A stretch of DNA of 64,000 nt from JANYJA01 sp038229055 (GCA_038229055.1 JBBROU010000001.1:58390-122389); one strand, 5' to 3'; shown: positions 49,177 through 58,013, counted from the stretch's first letter. The notes: a model not told the origin generated them from the sequence alone. A program made the numbers and translations.

Positions 49177-50081
49177 GTAACCGGCTCCGCTACGTTCAAG
49201 GGAAACACCACCACGGGCCGATAAACATTGGGCAGAATCGCTTGTCCGATAGCCAGCAACTCGCCCTCGTCCGAAATCGCCTTCACATAGCGCGATTCGT
49301 TCTTCACGCGAAACGGAGAAACGTGGAACTCGCGGCCATTGCGAATCTGTGCGGCGGTGAAATTCTCTACGATCACCGAAGGGAACTCCGGCAGCAGTTC
49401 AGCCGCTGGCACTAGCGCCTCAGTAACGCGCCCCGCCGATGCTAGTTCTTGCAGGTGCGCCAGAGTCACGGCCTGCGTGATCTGGAAATCGCCCGATTGC
49501 GTGCGCCGCAACTGATGCAGATGCGCGCCATACCCGAGCGCCACACCCAAGTCATGCGCGACTGAGCGGATGTAAGTTCCCGCCGAGCAGTGCGCGCGCA
49601 GCGTGACATACGGCGATTCCAGATTCAAAATCGTCAACTCGAATATGTCTACTTCGATCGGCGGAATCGCTACCGGCACTTGCTTGCGCGCGAGCTTGTA
49701 CGCCGCCGTTCCGCCAATCTTCTTAGCCGAATAATCCGGCGGAATCTGGCGGATGTGCCCGCGAAATTGTTCCAGCGCCGATTCCAGAGTCTCGCGATCC
49801 AGATTCACCGGCACCTCTGGAGAAGTCGCCGCGCCAGCGCGGTCGAATGTGTCGGTCGAGAAACCGAAGCGGACCACCGCTTCATAGGTTTTCTCCGCAC
49901 GCGTAAAAAATTGCGCGAGCCGTGTCGCTTGACCAATAAGCAGCGGCAAGACTCCGGTCGCGATCGGGTCGAGCGTCCCCAAATGACCCACACGCTTCGT
50001 CCCGGCGAAGCGACGAACCTTGTTCACCACGTCGTGCGAAGTCCAATCTTCCGGCTTATCGATAACAATCAGGCCGTGCAT
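49173..50081 (-). CDS. truB: tRNA pseudouridine(55) synthase
   Basis: 302 residues. It isomerises U55 in the T-arm of tRNAs. Opening MHGLIVIDKPEDWTSHDVVN and the catalytic-Asp motif GHLGTLDPIATGVLPLLIG are diagnostic; the second conserved block is YSAKKIGGTAAYKLARK, and the C-terminal PUA-like part includes YVKAISDEGELLAIGQAI. It is the last gene of a five-gene minus-strand operon; its ATG shares a base with the peptidase stop (TAATG). Confidence 0.96.
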   Translation of the reverse strand: MHGLIVIDKPEDWTSHDVVNKVRRFAGTKRVGHLGTLDPIATGVLPLLIGQATRLAQFFTRAEKTYEAVVRFGFSTDTFDRAGAATSPEVPVNLDRETLESALEQFRGHIRQIPPDYSAKKIGGTAAYKLARKQVPVAIPPIEVDIFELTILNLESPYVTLRAHCSAGTYIRSVAHDLGVALGYGAHLHQLRRTQSGDFQITQAVTLAHLQELASAGRVTEALVPAAELLPEFPSVIVENFTAAQIRNGREFHVSPFRVKNESRYVKAISDEGELLAIGQAILPNVYRPVVVFPLNVAEPVT

Positions 50082-50956
50082 TACTGAATCCCCTCGAGTT
50101 CCTTCAGCACCGCTTGCACCACGGTCCCGACCACCTGAAAGCTATGCGGGTCGAGCTTATCTATCGTGTCCTTCGCCGTGTGCCAGTAGGTATTCGACGG
50201 CCCGTAATTCAGATCGATCAGATCCAGCGCTTTGACGCCCATCCGCAGAAACGGAATGTGATCGTCGCCGATCTGATTGGCCTGCCGCGGGAATTCCGCT
50301 GTAAAGCCCAGGCGATCGGCCGTGTTCCAAACCAACTCGCGCAGTGACTGAGCCGAATCCATATCGAACTCGAGATGCAGATCCTTGTCGCCGATCATAT
50401 CGATATTGAGCAGCGCCTTCACGTGCGCGAGCGTCCCGTCCTGCGACCACTTGGCCGCCAGATGCCGGCTGCCGTAAAGACTGTCTGTCTCCGACCACTG
50501 CCGCACCGCCTCTTCGCCATCGAGCCATACAAGGTAGATGTCATCGCGGTGCATGGTGCCTTGCAGCGCGTCGGCCATTTCGAGCAAAAAGCCGGTTGAA
50601 GAGCCGCCGTCGTTCGCGCCTACAAAATGCGGCAGAATTTTCGTATCGTAGTGCCCCGTGATCACCACCGCCCGCCCGGATTTACCGGGAAACTTCGCGA
50701 CCAGGTTTCTCATCGCCACCGGACCGTTCGGGGTCGCCGCCGTAAAATCGTCCGTCGTTACCGTGCATCCGCGCGACTTCAGCGAACCCAGGATGTGCGC
50801 CTGAAGCTGGTGAATAGCCGCCGATCCCGAAGGGCGCGGCCCGAACGCTACAGCTTTGCCCGTATATTCGAGGGCGCGCGCGCCGCTGAACTCTTTCGCG
50901 GGCAAGGAGCAGGCGAGCAGCGTCGCGGCTAAGCAGAGGAGCGTTTGGCGTGACAT
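50081..50956 (-). CDS. Exported M28-family metallopeptidase
   Basis: 291 residues. Signal peptide MSRQTLLCLAATLLACSLPA supports ATG 50956, not the longer frame that runs antisense-like through the methyltransferase. Two-zinc site ligands are in VVITGHYDTK (H, D), VGANDGGSSTG (D), WLDGEEAV (E, E), NIDMIGDKD (D) and NTYWHTAKDTIDKL (H). This matches aminopeptidase/glutaminyl-cyclase-like M28 enzymes; FAGxx-type substrate residues cannot be read. The start overlaps the upstream methyltransferase by 28 nt. Confidence 0.9.
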   Translation of the reverse strand: MSRQTLLCLAATLLACSLPAKEFSGARALEYTGKAVAFGPRPSGSAAIHQLQAHILGSLKSRGCTVTTDDFTAATPNGPVAMRNLVAKFPGKSGRAVVITGHYDTKILPHFVGANDGGSSTGFLLEMADALQGTMHRDDIYLVWLDGEEAVRQWSETDSLYGSRHLAAKWSQDGTLAHVKALLNIDMIGDKDLHLEFDMDSAQSLRELVWNTADRLGFTAEFPRQANQIGDDHIPFLRMGVKALDLIDLNYGPSNTYWHTAKDTIDKLDPHSFQVVGTVVQAVLKELEGIQ

Positions 50957-51636
50957 ATGAATCCCAATGTGAAGTGGCGGTTCCGGTCGAGCGGATCGAG
51001 CAGCGGCAAAAAAATAGCCGGCGGCACCAGCAGGAGCGCGGCGGGAAGAAATAAAATCCAACGCCACCCGCCTATAAAAAATTGTAGCCCGTTCAGCAAT
51101 CTGCGGCTGAGTAATCGAAAATATCCACCCACCGGATTGATGCGCACGTCGTCGAAACCCGCCTGTTCGAACAGATATTTCAGGCCATAACGGGTGAACC
51201 GAAAATAATCGCGCGGCGTCTGGTGCTCTTCCCATTCGTGCGGCGCCACAAGCAGCAGCGGCGCGCCCGGTGCGAGCACGCGCGCGATCTCACGCATCGA
51301 CGTTGCGGGGTCCTTCAAGTGCTCAATCGTCACCAGATTGACTGCCGCGTCGAAGCAGCCCGCGCCGAACGGCAGCGCCGATAGGTCGGCCACCACGTCA
51401 AGCCGCCCGTAATTCCATTGCGCATCGCCCACGGCCAGATCCACCGAGGTGTAGCGCTGCTTCGCGAATGCTCCGGCATAGCGGCACTCGCCCGCTCCGG
51501 CGTCCAATAGGCGCGCACCAGCCGGCAGCGCGCGGGCAAATTCGGCCACAGCGTCTTCCATCGACACTTCAAAATGCAGCGCGACGCGCCGCAGCCAACG
51601 TGGCAGCCCCGACGCTAGTTCCGTCGCGCTCTTCAT
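50929..51636 (-). CDS. Class I SAM-dependent methyltransferase
   Basis: 235 residues. SAM-binding motif I is ARLLDAGAGECRYAG; a downstream acidic residue sits in YTSVDLAVGDAQW and the motif-IV region is FDAAVNLVTIEHLKDP. The C-terminal part has a hydrophobic pair of segments (ILFLPAALLLVPPAIFLPLL), suggesting membrane association. Flanked by another methyltransferase (4-nt overlap) and a glycosyltransferase, which suggests a role in modifying a cell-surface glycan or lipid (inference). Confidence 0.82.
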   Translation of the reverse strand: MKSATELASGLPRWLRRVALHFEVSMEDAVAEFARALPAGARLLDAGAGECRYAGAFAKQRYTSVDLAVGDAQWNYGRLDVVADLSALPFGAGCFDAAVNLVTIEHLKDPATSMREIARVLAPGAPLLLVAPHEWEEHQTPRDYFRFTRYGLKYLFEQAGFDDVRINPVGGYFRLLSRRLLNGLQFFIGGWRWILFLPAALLLVPPAIFLPLLDPLDRNRHFTLGFICHAKRSSA

Positions 51637-52592
51637 GCGCGGCGCGCCTCCACCATGATGGTCGAGCCAAATCCGACCGCGGCCTCTAGGACCGTAAACG
51701 GCACCGCGGCCGCGACCAGTGCCAGATAGACGGCGTTCTTCACGAGCTTCCCGAGCGCCGTCCGGTCCGTGCCGCGAACACGCCGCGCAACGGGTTCCAG
51801 TCGCGGCGCAAGGCTCGTCGCCAGCCCCGCCGGATTGTCACGCCACGAAAAATGCTTCTCGCGCACAATCGTGAATCCGCACGATTCCAGAAGGCGGCGC
51901 AAATCCCGCGGCCGGAAATTTTGCAGATGCCGCGGAACGTCCGCCCCGTTCCACCGCGAGCCCAAAATTCGAAATTGCCAGCTCCGGATATTCGGGACCT
52001 GCACGATCAGCCGCCCATTCGGAACCAGCAGCTCCCGCGCGGCGCGCAAATACGCCGCGGGATCGGGAAGATGCTCCACTACGTGATACATCGAGACCAT
52101 CGCACATGTTCCGGCCAGCAGAGGCACGTGGGCTAAGTCCCCAACGAAGACCGGAACGCCGTTGCGCTTCCAAGCCACACCCGCGGCTTCATACGATGCA
52201 TCGAGGCCGAGCACGCGAGCCCCGCGATCCCGCAGCAGAGACAGCAGCAACCCGCCGCCGCAGCCCACATCGAGCACCGGTCCGGCAGCTCCGCTCGACC
52301 GCAGCGCGCTCGCAATGAACCGCAAGTGATCGCGCAGCAATAAACGACGGTAGCGTTCCTCCAGCCACCCAGCGAGCGACCGCTCCGGCTCAAACCAGTA
52401 ATGCTTCGGATAATACGCGCTTAGCTCTTCGCTCGCGGGACGCGGCGAGAGTCGCGACAGCCCGCACCCGGTGCAGCGCACGACTGTGAACTGTTTGTCG
52501 GTTGTGCCATAGAGCCGGTCGGTGCCGCGAAACATGGGGGCCGTCCCGCTTGCCCCACACAAAAGACATCGCTCGGGACGTGGCTCACTCAA
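51633..52592 (-). CDS. Methyltransferase with Cys4 zinc ribbon and membrane tail
   Basis: 319 residues from a TTG start at 52592 that overlaps the glycosyltransferase stop (TTGA). N-terminal CLLCGASG ... VVRCTGCGLSRLSPRP is a CXXC-CXXC ribbon, followed by the YYPKHYW signature seen in polysaccharide-cluster methyltransferases. SAM motif I is VLDVGCGGGLLLSLL; the later motif is CAMVSMYHVVEHLPDP. C-terminal hydrophobic stretch: LVKNAVYLALVAAAVPFTVL. The reading frame stays open far upstream but that part lies antisense-style over the glycosyltransferase and has no family match. Confidence 0.85.
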   Translation of the reverse strand: MSEPRPERCLLCGASGTAPMFRGTDRLYGTTDKQFTVVRCTGCGLSRLSPRPASEELSAYYPKHYWFEPERSLAGWLEERYRRLLLRDHLRFIASALRSSGAAGPVLDVGCGGGLLLSLLRDRGARVLGLDASYEAAGVAWKRNGVPVFVGDLAHVPLLAGTCAMVSMYHVVEHLPDPAAYLRAARELLVPNGRLIVQVPNIRSWQFRILGSRWNGADVPRHLQNFRPRDLRRLLESCGFTIVREKHFSWRDNPAGLATSLAPRLEPVARRVRGTDRTALGKLVKNAVYLALVAAAVPFTVLEAAVGFGSTIMVEARRA

Positions 52593-53620
52593 TGGAGTGC
52601 TGCCTGCGTGCTCAACTCCCGCAACCCGATGCGATTTTCCAAAATCAAATCCCGTACTTCTCCCGGCGAGAGCTTGCGAATACGGTTCATTTGGCCCCGC
52701 TTGCGCAGCATCTTGGGCGCCATCGAGAGTGCTTGAAAATCGCCGCGCAGCAGCGCCAGCGCCAGCGTCAATTTCCCTCGCCATCCCGGAAACAAAGCTG
52801 TCTCTCCGCTGCCGTCGAACGACGCGCGCGCCCCGGCGGCAAGCCGCGCCGCATAATAGAATGGGTTCAACGCGATCAAGCTCCACGGGAACAATTTCAA
52901 AACCAGCAGCACACGGTTGCGCTCGATCAGCATCAGCCGCCGCGCACTCTTCAAGCCCAGCGTAGACCCACGACGATGCCGCACCACGGCTTCGGGCGCA
53001 TACCAGCACCGCCAGCCCGCAATACGCCCGCGGAGGCCTAACTCGGCGTCATCCGCATAGGCGAAAAAATCTTCGTCGAAGCCGCCGATCTTATCCAGCA
53101 TCTCGCGGCGATACAGCGCGGCGCACCCATCCGGCCACAGCACTTCCTGCGGAGTATCGAAGGCGCCGTCATCGAGCGCCCCCGTTCCACGCCCGCGATT
53201 CTGCCCATCGGGATAAATCAAATGCCCTGCCTTATCGATGCGAGCCGGATTTTCATACGCCAGAATTTTGCAGGCCACCATACCGATTTGCGGGTGCGCC
53301 GCAGTAGCGCGCAGCATCGCCTCGAGCCACTCCGGCTCAGCTTCCGCATCGTTATTCAGCAGCGCGATGTACTCGCCGCTAGCGGCTGCAATCCCCTGAT
53401 TATTGGCTGCGCAGAATCCCCGATTTCCCTTGTTCCGAATTACAATCGTGCCCGGAAATTCCGATGCCGCCATCTCTGCCGATCCGTCGGAAGATCCGTT
53501 ATCCACCACCACTAATTCCGGCGTGATACCGCGTTGAGAACGCACGCTGAGCAGGCATTGGCGCAGCAGGTCCCTGCGATTCCAGTTCACAACAACTACC
53601 GAAATTAAGCCACAAACCAA
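52589..53620 (-). CDS. Family 2 glycosyltransferase
   Basis: 343 residues from a TTG start (53620) that puts LISVVVVNWNRRDLLRQCL at the N-terminus, as in the family. GT2 motifs: VVDNGSSDGSAEMA, YIALLNNDAEAEPEW (DxD-like), and GGFDEDFFAYADDAELGLRG (catalytic ED-type). C-terminal segment LVLKLFPWSLIALNPFYYAA is hydrophobic and may be membrane-associated. An ATG at 53674 is also in frame but lies beside the divergent RodZ-like gene. The gene heads an operon GT2 - methyltransferase - methyltransferase - M28 peptidase - truB with overlaps throughout. Confidence 0.88.
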   Translation of the reverse strand: MVCGLISVVVVNWNRRDLLRQCLLSVRSQRGITPELVVVDNGSSDGSAEMAASEFPGTIVIRNKGNRGFCAANNQGIAAASGEYIALLNNDAEAEPEWLEAMLRATAAHPQIGMVACKILAYENPARIDKAGHLIYPDGQNRGRGTGALDDGAFDTPQEVLWPDGCAALYRREMLDKIGGFDEDFFAYADDAELGLRGRIAGWRCWYAPEAVVRHRRGSTLGLKSARRLMLIERNRVLLVLKLFPWSLIALNPFYYAARLAAGARASFDGSGETALFPGWRGKLTLALALLRGDFQALSMAPKMLRKRGQMNRIRKLSPGEVRDLILENRIGLRELSTQAALH

Positions 53621-53666
53621 TGGAAATCGAGAGTCCTTACCCGTTGTATTATAGCCAAGGGAATCG

Positions 53667-54107
53667 ATGTCCATTGGGGAAACACTGCGACAAGCGCGCA
53701 TGCAGTCCGGTCTCACGCTTGACGAAATATCCGGCCGAACGCGTATCAACGTCAACCTGCTGCAAGCCATGGAAGCTGACGAACTTCATAGACTTCCCAA
53801 CGGCGCGATCGGCCGGAACTTCGTGAAACAGTACGCCCAAATGGTGGGCGTCGACCCTGGCGCCCTGGCCCGCGAATTGGCTGAGTTGAGCCCGCCCGCA
53901 CCGGCGGCCGCCGCTCAACGGCCAACGGATTCCTTCCGACCCCGCGTGGCCTCCATCAATGAGCGCCCGCGCGCGTATTCTGCGTTGGTCGGGTCCCTGC
54001 TGTGGGTAATCGCGGTGATCGTCGTCTGTTCCGGCGTGTACTGGCTGATGACTCGCACGCACGGCCAGAGCGCACCAGCACAGCGCCCCGCATCGACGCA
54101 AAAATAA
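53667..54107 (+). CDS. RodZ-like HTH membrane protein, short form
   Basis: 146 residues. N-terminal HTH_25 domain (IGETLRQARMQSGLTLDEIS, LPNGAIGRNFVKQYAQMVGV) as in RodZ, then a Pro/Ala-rich linker and one transmembrane helix (SLLWVIAVIVVCSGVYWLM) with only about 20 residues beyond. The periplasmic DUF4115 domain of full RodZ is absent. RodZ links MreB to the elongation machinery; whether this short form does so is not known. Divergent from the glycosyltransferase, convergent with pgsA (1-nt gap). Confidence 0.78.
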   Translation: MSIGETLRQARMQSGLTLDEISGRTRINVNLLQAMEADELHRLPNGAIGRNFVKQYAQMVGVDPGALARELAELSPPAPAAAAQRPTDSFRPRVASINERPRAYSALVGSLLWVIAVIVVCSGVYWLMTRTHGQSAPAQRPASTQK

Positions 54108-54108
54108 T

Positions 54109-54774
54109 TCAGGGCGTCTCGCGCACTCCGCCGAAGCCCGCGCGTCTCTGCCGGATCTCAGCGATCTTGCGCCGCCGCTCGTGAATCAGCAGTTCGCGCC
54201 GCCGCCGCTTTTTCACTTGCACATCGATCTTTCGCCAGAATTTCCAGAAGTAATCCCACGCGGAAAGCAGCGCAAAAAAGACCACCGCCCAGATGGCCCA
54301 TTGACCGTAGCGCACGAATACTGGATGCCGCAGGCCCACCATTACCATTGAAATCGCCACGACTTGAAAGACCGTCTTCGTCTTGCCCAGGTCGCTGGCG
54401 CGGATGGTGTAGCCCTCCGCGGCCGCAATACTGCGCAGCCCCGAAACCGCGAATTCGCGTCCCACAATCAGGATCACAATCCATCCGGGTACGGCCCGCA
54501 CCTGCACCAGCGCGATCAGCGCTGCCGAGATCAGCATCTTGTCCGCAATGGGGTCGAGCAGCGTTCCAATGGTTGTAACCTGCCCCCACCGGCGCGCGAG
54601 ACTACCGTCCAAAACGTCGGTCGCCGCAGCGCACAAAAAGATCGTTAACGCGAGCCAGTCATTTGTAACAATAATCCCTAAAAAACGTACCGTGACGTCT
54701 TGCTGGACTAGGGCAGACACTAGCAGGGGAACAAAGAAAATACGCGAAATAGTGAGGAAATTCGGCAGATTCAT
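54109..54774 (-). CDS. pgsA: CDP-diacylglycerol-glycerol-3-phosphate 3-phosphatidyltransferase
   Basis: 221 residues, integral membrane. The CDP-alcohol phosphotransferase motif is complete: DVLDGSLARRWG ... GTLLDPIADK (DG-x2-AR-x8-G-x3-D-x3-D). Four to five hydrophobic helices follow the opening MNLPNFLTISRIFFVPLLVS. It makes phosphatidylglycerol phosphate. The ATG at 54774 is the family start; the frame upstream is untranslated. The basic C-terminal tail (KKRRRRELLIHERRRK) is longer than usual. Confidence 0.93.
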   Translation of the reverse strand: MNLPNFLTISRIFFVPLLVSALVQQDVTVRFLGIIVTNDWLALTIFLCAAATDVLDGSLARRWGQVTTIGTLLDPIADKMLISAALIALVQVRAVPGWIVILIVGREFAVSGLRSIAAAEGYTIRASDLGKTKTVFQVVAISMVMVGLRHPVFVRYGQWAIWAVVFFALLSAWDYFWKFWRKIDVQVKKRRRRELLIHERRRKIAEIRQRRAGFGGVRETP

Positions 54775-54975
54775 GGCCGTCGCCCGAATCCCAAACTGTG
54801 GAAAAGCTGTGTTCGGTTTGCACTTTGGATGGATCGATGCGAAGCCTTTTCGGATTTCGCGCAACCACCACTCAATCCTATCGCGGCAAAGGACTTACGT
54901 GGATTGCTGCGAACTGGGTCTAACCTGCTCAAGTGACCATCTCCCTTGCATTTAGCGTCGGCCTCGCGGACTTCT

Positions 54976-56298
54976 TCACAGGGATTTCCACAATTCCCCA
55001 AGAGAATCCGCCGCATATCGCGCCAAACGGGTACGCACCGATTCGGGGACGTCCGCCTCAATCTCGCAAAATGCGTCGCCATAGTGCTCGCTGACCACGC
55101 GCGCGTTCTCGTGCAGCGACGCGATTTCGGCCCCAGCGCCCACCGGAATCCGGAATCTCGCCCGGATCATGGTATCAAACGGCAGCACCTCGTCAATCGC
55201 GCGAAGCAGTCCGTCCACGCCCGCGCCGTTTTGCGCGCTGATCAGCACGGCACGCAAATCCAGTTTGTCGCCCGCTTCGCTCAGCATCCGTTGTCGAAGT
55301 GTCTCCGGCTCCACTTCGTCCCCTGCCAATTTATCGGCTTTGTTCAACACAAGCAACTGCGGTGTCCCCGCGGCCCCGATCTCCGACAGCACCTTTAATA
55401 CATGCGCCGTTTGGCTCGATGAATGTGCAGCCGAAACATCAACGACATGCAGAATCAGCATGGCGTCAGCCACCTCTTCCAGTGTTGCGCGGAAAGCCTT
55501 GACCAGAGTTGTCGGAAGATTGCGGATGAACCCGACCGTATCGCTGAGCAGCACCCGCCGTCTCGACGGCAACGTTAACGCACGCACAGTGGGGTCCAGG
55601 GTTGCGAACATCCTTGCATCGGCCAGCACGCCCGCGGATGTCAGCCGGTTGAACAGCGTCGATTTTCCGGCGTTGGTGTAGCCCACCATCGCGAGCGTCG
55701 GCAACGGTACCGAACTGCGCTGATTGCGGTGCAGTGAACGGCCCGCACGAACCTTGTCCAGATTTTCTTCAATTTTTTTGATGCGCTTCGAGATTTGCCG
55801 CCGGTCCGTCTCGAGCTTGGTTTCGCCCGGACCTCGGGTGCCAATGCCGCCACCCAGCCGTGACATCGAAACGCCGTGACCGCTCAGGCGTGGCAACAGA
55901 TAGCGAAGCTGCGCGAGTTCCACTTGCAGCCGGCCTTCACGGGTTCGAGCGCGGCTCGCGAAGATATCGAGGATCAGTTGCGTGCGATCGATAACCTTTA
56001 GATCCAGTTCCTTCTCGAGGTTGCGCTGCTGCGTGGGCGAGAGATCGTGATCGAATAAGACGAGGTCCGCTTCGAGCGATGCAGCGAGGGCTTTTACCTC
56101 TTGCACCTTCCCCCGGCCCAAAAGCGTCGCCGCATCCGGTGCCGCGCGCGTCTGGAATATGGATTCCACCACCGTGGCGCCAGCGCTCTCGGCGAGTTCC
56201 TTCAGTTCGTCAACCGACTCTTCAGTGTCCGATGGCGCACTACGGCCCTTGCGCTCGAAACCGACCAGAATGGCGCGTTCAGTAAATGGATTCGGCAG
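54976..56298 (-). CDS. hflX: GTPase HflX, apparent CTG start
   Basis: 440 residues if begun at CTG 56298. HflX splits ribosomes under stress. The N-terminal HflX domain includes ERAILVGFERKG, LKELAESAGATVVESI and AATLLGRGKVQEV; then the linker RLGGGIGTRGPGETKLETDR and the G domain: G1 GYTNAGKSTLFNRL, G3 DTVGFI, G4 NKAD. The first canonical start (GTG 56172) falls 42 residues inside conserved sequence. Between hfq's TAA (56307-56305) and that point no ATG, GTG or TTG is in frame; CTG 56298 lies 9 nt behind GAGGGG. Confidence 0.9.
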   Translation of the reverse strand: MPNPFTERAILVGFERKGRSAPSDTEESVDELKELAESAGATVVESIFQTRAAPDAATLLGRGKVQEVKALAASLEADLVLFDHDLSPTQQRNLEKELDLKVIDRTQLILDIFASRARTREGRLQVELAQLRYLLPRLSGHGVSMSRLGGGIGTRGPGETKLETDRRQISKRIKKIEENLDKVRAGRSLHRNQRSSVPLPTLAMVGYTNAGKSTLFNRLTSAGVLADARMFATLDPTVRALTLPSRRRVLLSDTVGFIRNLPTTLVKAFRATLEEVADAMLILHVVDVSAAHSSSQTAHVLKVLSEIGAAGTPQLLVLNKADKLAGDEVEPETLRQRMLSEAGDKLDLRAVLISAQNGAGVDGLLRAIDEVLPFDTMIRARFRIPVGAGAEIASLHENARVVSEHYGDAFCEIEADVPESVRTRLARYAADSLGELWKSL

Positions 56299-56313
56299 CG
56301 CCGGTTACCCCTC
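56296..56313 (-). promoter_or_regulatory. Shine-Dalgarno GAGGGG plus CTG start of hflX
   Basis: On the minus strand, GAGGGG (56313-56308) overlaps the last codons of hfq; 9 nt later, past hfq's TAA, stands CTG (56298-56296). Spacing is identical to that at the dgt-type gene. It decides the hflX start because the conserved N-terminal text has no canonical initiator. Confidence 0.65.
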
Positions 56314-56604
56314 GGAGTGGCTGTGCACACCGCCCGCCGCTTGATGCACCGCTTCCGGAGGGCCCGCAGCGGGCGGCTGATTGGGTGCATAGTTATGCGC
56401 CCGAACAGTCACTACAGTTGAGATCGCGTGCTTGAAAATCAATTGCTCCTGGTTACTGGTTTCCATGACCAGGGAATATTTGTCAAAGCTCTTGATGCGG
56501 CCTGAAAGTTTGACTCCGCTCAGAAGATAGATGGTAACGACGCCCTTATCTTTTCGCGCATTGTTTAGAAAACTGTCTTGGATGTTTTGCGCTGGTTTTT
56601 CCAT
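56305..56604 (-). CDS. hfq: RNA chaperone Hfq
   Basis: 99 residues. Sm1 and Sm2 motifs are clear: QDSFLNNARKDKGVVTIYLL, SGVKLSGRIKSFDKYSLVME and the KHAISTVV element (Hfq KH-type signature). The His/Gly/Pro-rich tail (AAGPPEAVHQAAGGVHSHSE) is longer than in minimal Hfq. It binds A/U-rich sRNA and mRNA. It is followed in the same frame by hflX, as in many bacteria; the usual neighbour miaA is not upstream here. Confidence 0.95.
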   Translation of the reverse strand: MEKPAQNIQDSFLNNARKDKGVVTIYLLSGVKLSGRIKSFDKYSLVMETSNQEQLIFKHAISTVVTVRAHNYAPNQPPAAGPPEAVHQAAGGVHSHSEG

Positions 56605-56673
56605 AGAAGTCTCGCTTCTGCATGCAGAGGAACTTCAACAGCCTGTATTTTACACCCAAGTTGCACAACCCGC

Positions 56674-57084
56674 TTAGTCGTTTTGGTCGTTCGCGGCGTC
56701 AAACGTCCCCGCCGCGCGCAAGCCGATCTTCTCCTGGCATGTGACGCAGTATTTCGCCCACGGCACCGCGGCTAACCGTTTCTCGGAGATGGCTTGCTCG
56801 CATTCCTGACAGACACCGAAGGTGTTGTGTTCAGCCCGCCGTAGCGCCTCTTGCACGTCACGCAGCAGTTTTACGTCCAGCGAATTGCGATTGAGAAATA
56901 TCCACTCCTCATGGCTCTGCTGGCTCAGATCGCCTTCGTCCGACGGACAATCGAGCCGGGCGACCACTTGCGCCGCATTCTGCGCCGACATTCTGCGGCG
57001 AAGCTCTTCCGATTTCTGCTGCAGGGCTTCTACGTACACGGAGTAACGTGACCGGCTGTCTACGTTCTTCATTGGTTTCGGCAT
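56674..57084 (-). CDS. TraR/DksA-family zinc finger protein
   Basis: 136 residues. The zinc finger is CQECEQAISEKRLAAVPWAK-YCVTCQ (C-x2-C-x17-C-x2-C), preceded by a coiled-coil-like helix (YSVYVEALQQKSEELRRRMS). The tip Asp pair typical of DksA is not evident in that helix, so this could be a DksA-like or RsgA-type relative. It binds RNA polymerase or ribosome partners in known homologues. It lies 69 nt upstream of hfq on the same strand and may share its transcript. Confidence 0.85.
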   Translation of the reverse strand: MPKPMKNVDSRSRYSVYVEALQQKSEELRRRMSAQNAAQVVARLDCPSDEGDLSQQSHEEWIFLNRNSLDVKLLRDVQEALRRAEHNTFGVCQECEQAISEKRLAAVPWAKYCVTCQEKIGLRAAGTFDAANDQND

Positions 57085-57215
57085 ACCATCTTTCTATCGA
57101 TTCAGAATGAGTAAAAATGGAGATTCATCTATGCAACCATGTGACGCTGCCTTCTCGTGGAGGGTTGCAAGGTTCGCTTAAGTCCTTCTGAGCACATGAA
57201 CATAGAGACCAGCGC

Positions 57216-58010
57216 ATGCAAATGAATTCAAATAAAAAATATGTGCGATTTCTGCAAGATAGTCGCATCCTGTACGGCTCGCTGCAAGACACCGAGATCG
57301 AAGCTGTCACCGGCGACCCGCTCCGGTCCCCGGCATCGACCGGAATGCGCCATCGCCTCGCCGATGTAAAGCTGCTGGCGCCTGTCGTGCCGCCCAAAAT
57401 TCTCGCCGTGGGCCGCAACTACCAAAGTCATCTGAATGGGCGCCACGCTCCCGAGACGCCCGAGATCTTCTACAAGCCGGTCACCTCGCTGCAAAATCCA
57501 GGCGACCCCATCGTGCTTCCGCGCGACGCCCGCAACGCCCATTTTGAAGGAGAGCTGGTGATCGTAATGGGGCGAACGATCTCGAAGGCTTCCAAGTCCG
57601 AAGCCGAGGCAAGCATCTTCGGTGTTACTTGCGGCAATGATGTGAGCGAACGCAACTGGCAGAACGGAAATGAGGCTCTGGGTATCGCGAAAGATCTGCA
57701 GTGGTGGCGCGCCAAGGGCTCCGATACCTTCGCCCCGCTTGGCCCCACGATCGCCACTGGTCTCGATTACGGCAACCTGCGATTGCAAACGCGCGTGAAC
57801 GGCGACACGCTGCAAGATCAAACCACGGCCGATCTGATTTTCGATCTCCCTACCATCGTGAGTTGGATTAGCCAGTGGGTCACGCTCACGCCTGGCGACG
57901 TGATCTATACCGGAACGCCGGGCAACACGCGAGCGCTCCAGCCCGGTGATGTCGTGGAAGTGGAAATCGAGGGCATCGGAATTTTGCGGAACCCGGTAGT
58001 CGCGGAGTAG
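57216..58010 (+). CDS. Fumarylacetoacetate hydrolase-family protein
   Basis: 264 residues. FAH fold: KILAVGRNYQSHLN (active-site entry), EIFYKPVTSLQNPGDPIVLP, the metal-binding HFEGELVIVMGR (E, E) and TCGNDVSERNWQ (D), and the closing TLTPGDVIYTGTPGNTRAL. Members hydrolyse or isomerise 2-oxo/3-oxo acids, for example in homoprotocatechuate or sugar-acid breakdown. The surrounding sugar-acid genes make a 2-keto-3-deoxy sugar-acid role possible, but that is inference. Divergent from the dksA-like gene. Confidence 0.87.
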   Translation: MQMNSNKKYVRFLQDSRILYGSLQDTEIEAVTGDPLRSPASTGMRHRLADVKLLAPVVPPKILAVGRNYQSHLNGRHAPETPEIFYKPVTSLQNPGDPIVLPRDARNAHFEGELVIVMGRTISKASKSEAEASIFGVTCGNDVSERNWQNGNEALGIAKDLQWWRAKGSDTFAPLGPTIATGLDYGNLRLQTRVNGDTLQDQTTADLIFDLPTIVSWISQWVTLTPGDVIYTGTPGNTRALQPGDVVEVEIEGIGILRNPVVAE

Positions 58011-58013
58011 GGC

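Noticed and set aside
52593..53009. Possible 139-residue N-terminal extension of the Cys4 methyltransferase
   Set aside because: It runs in another frame through the glycosyltransferase gene, has biased composition and no domain; TTG 52592 gives the usual family start.
54797..54990. DnaA-box-like TGTGGAAAA and a second TTTCCACA-like site between pgsA and hflX
   Set aside because: Only two loosely matching sites, no AT-rich element and no dnaA/dnaN nearby; not an origin.
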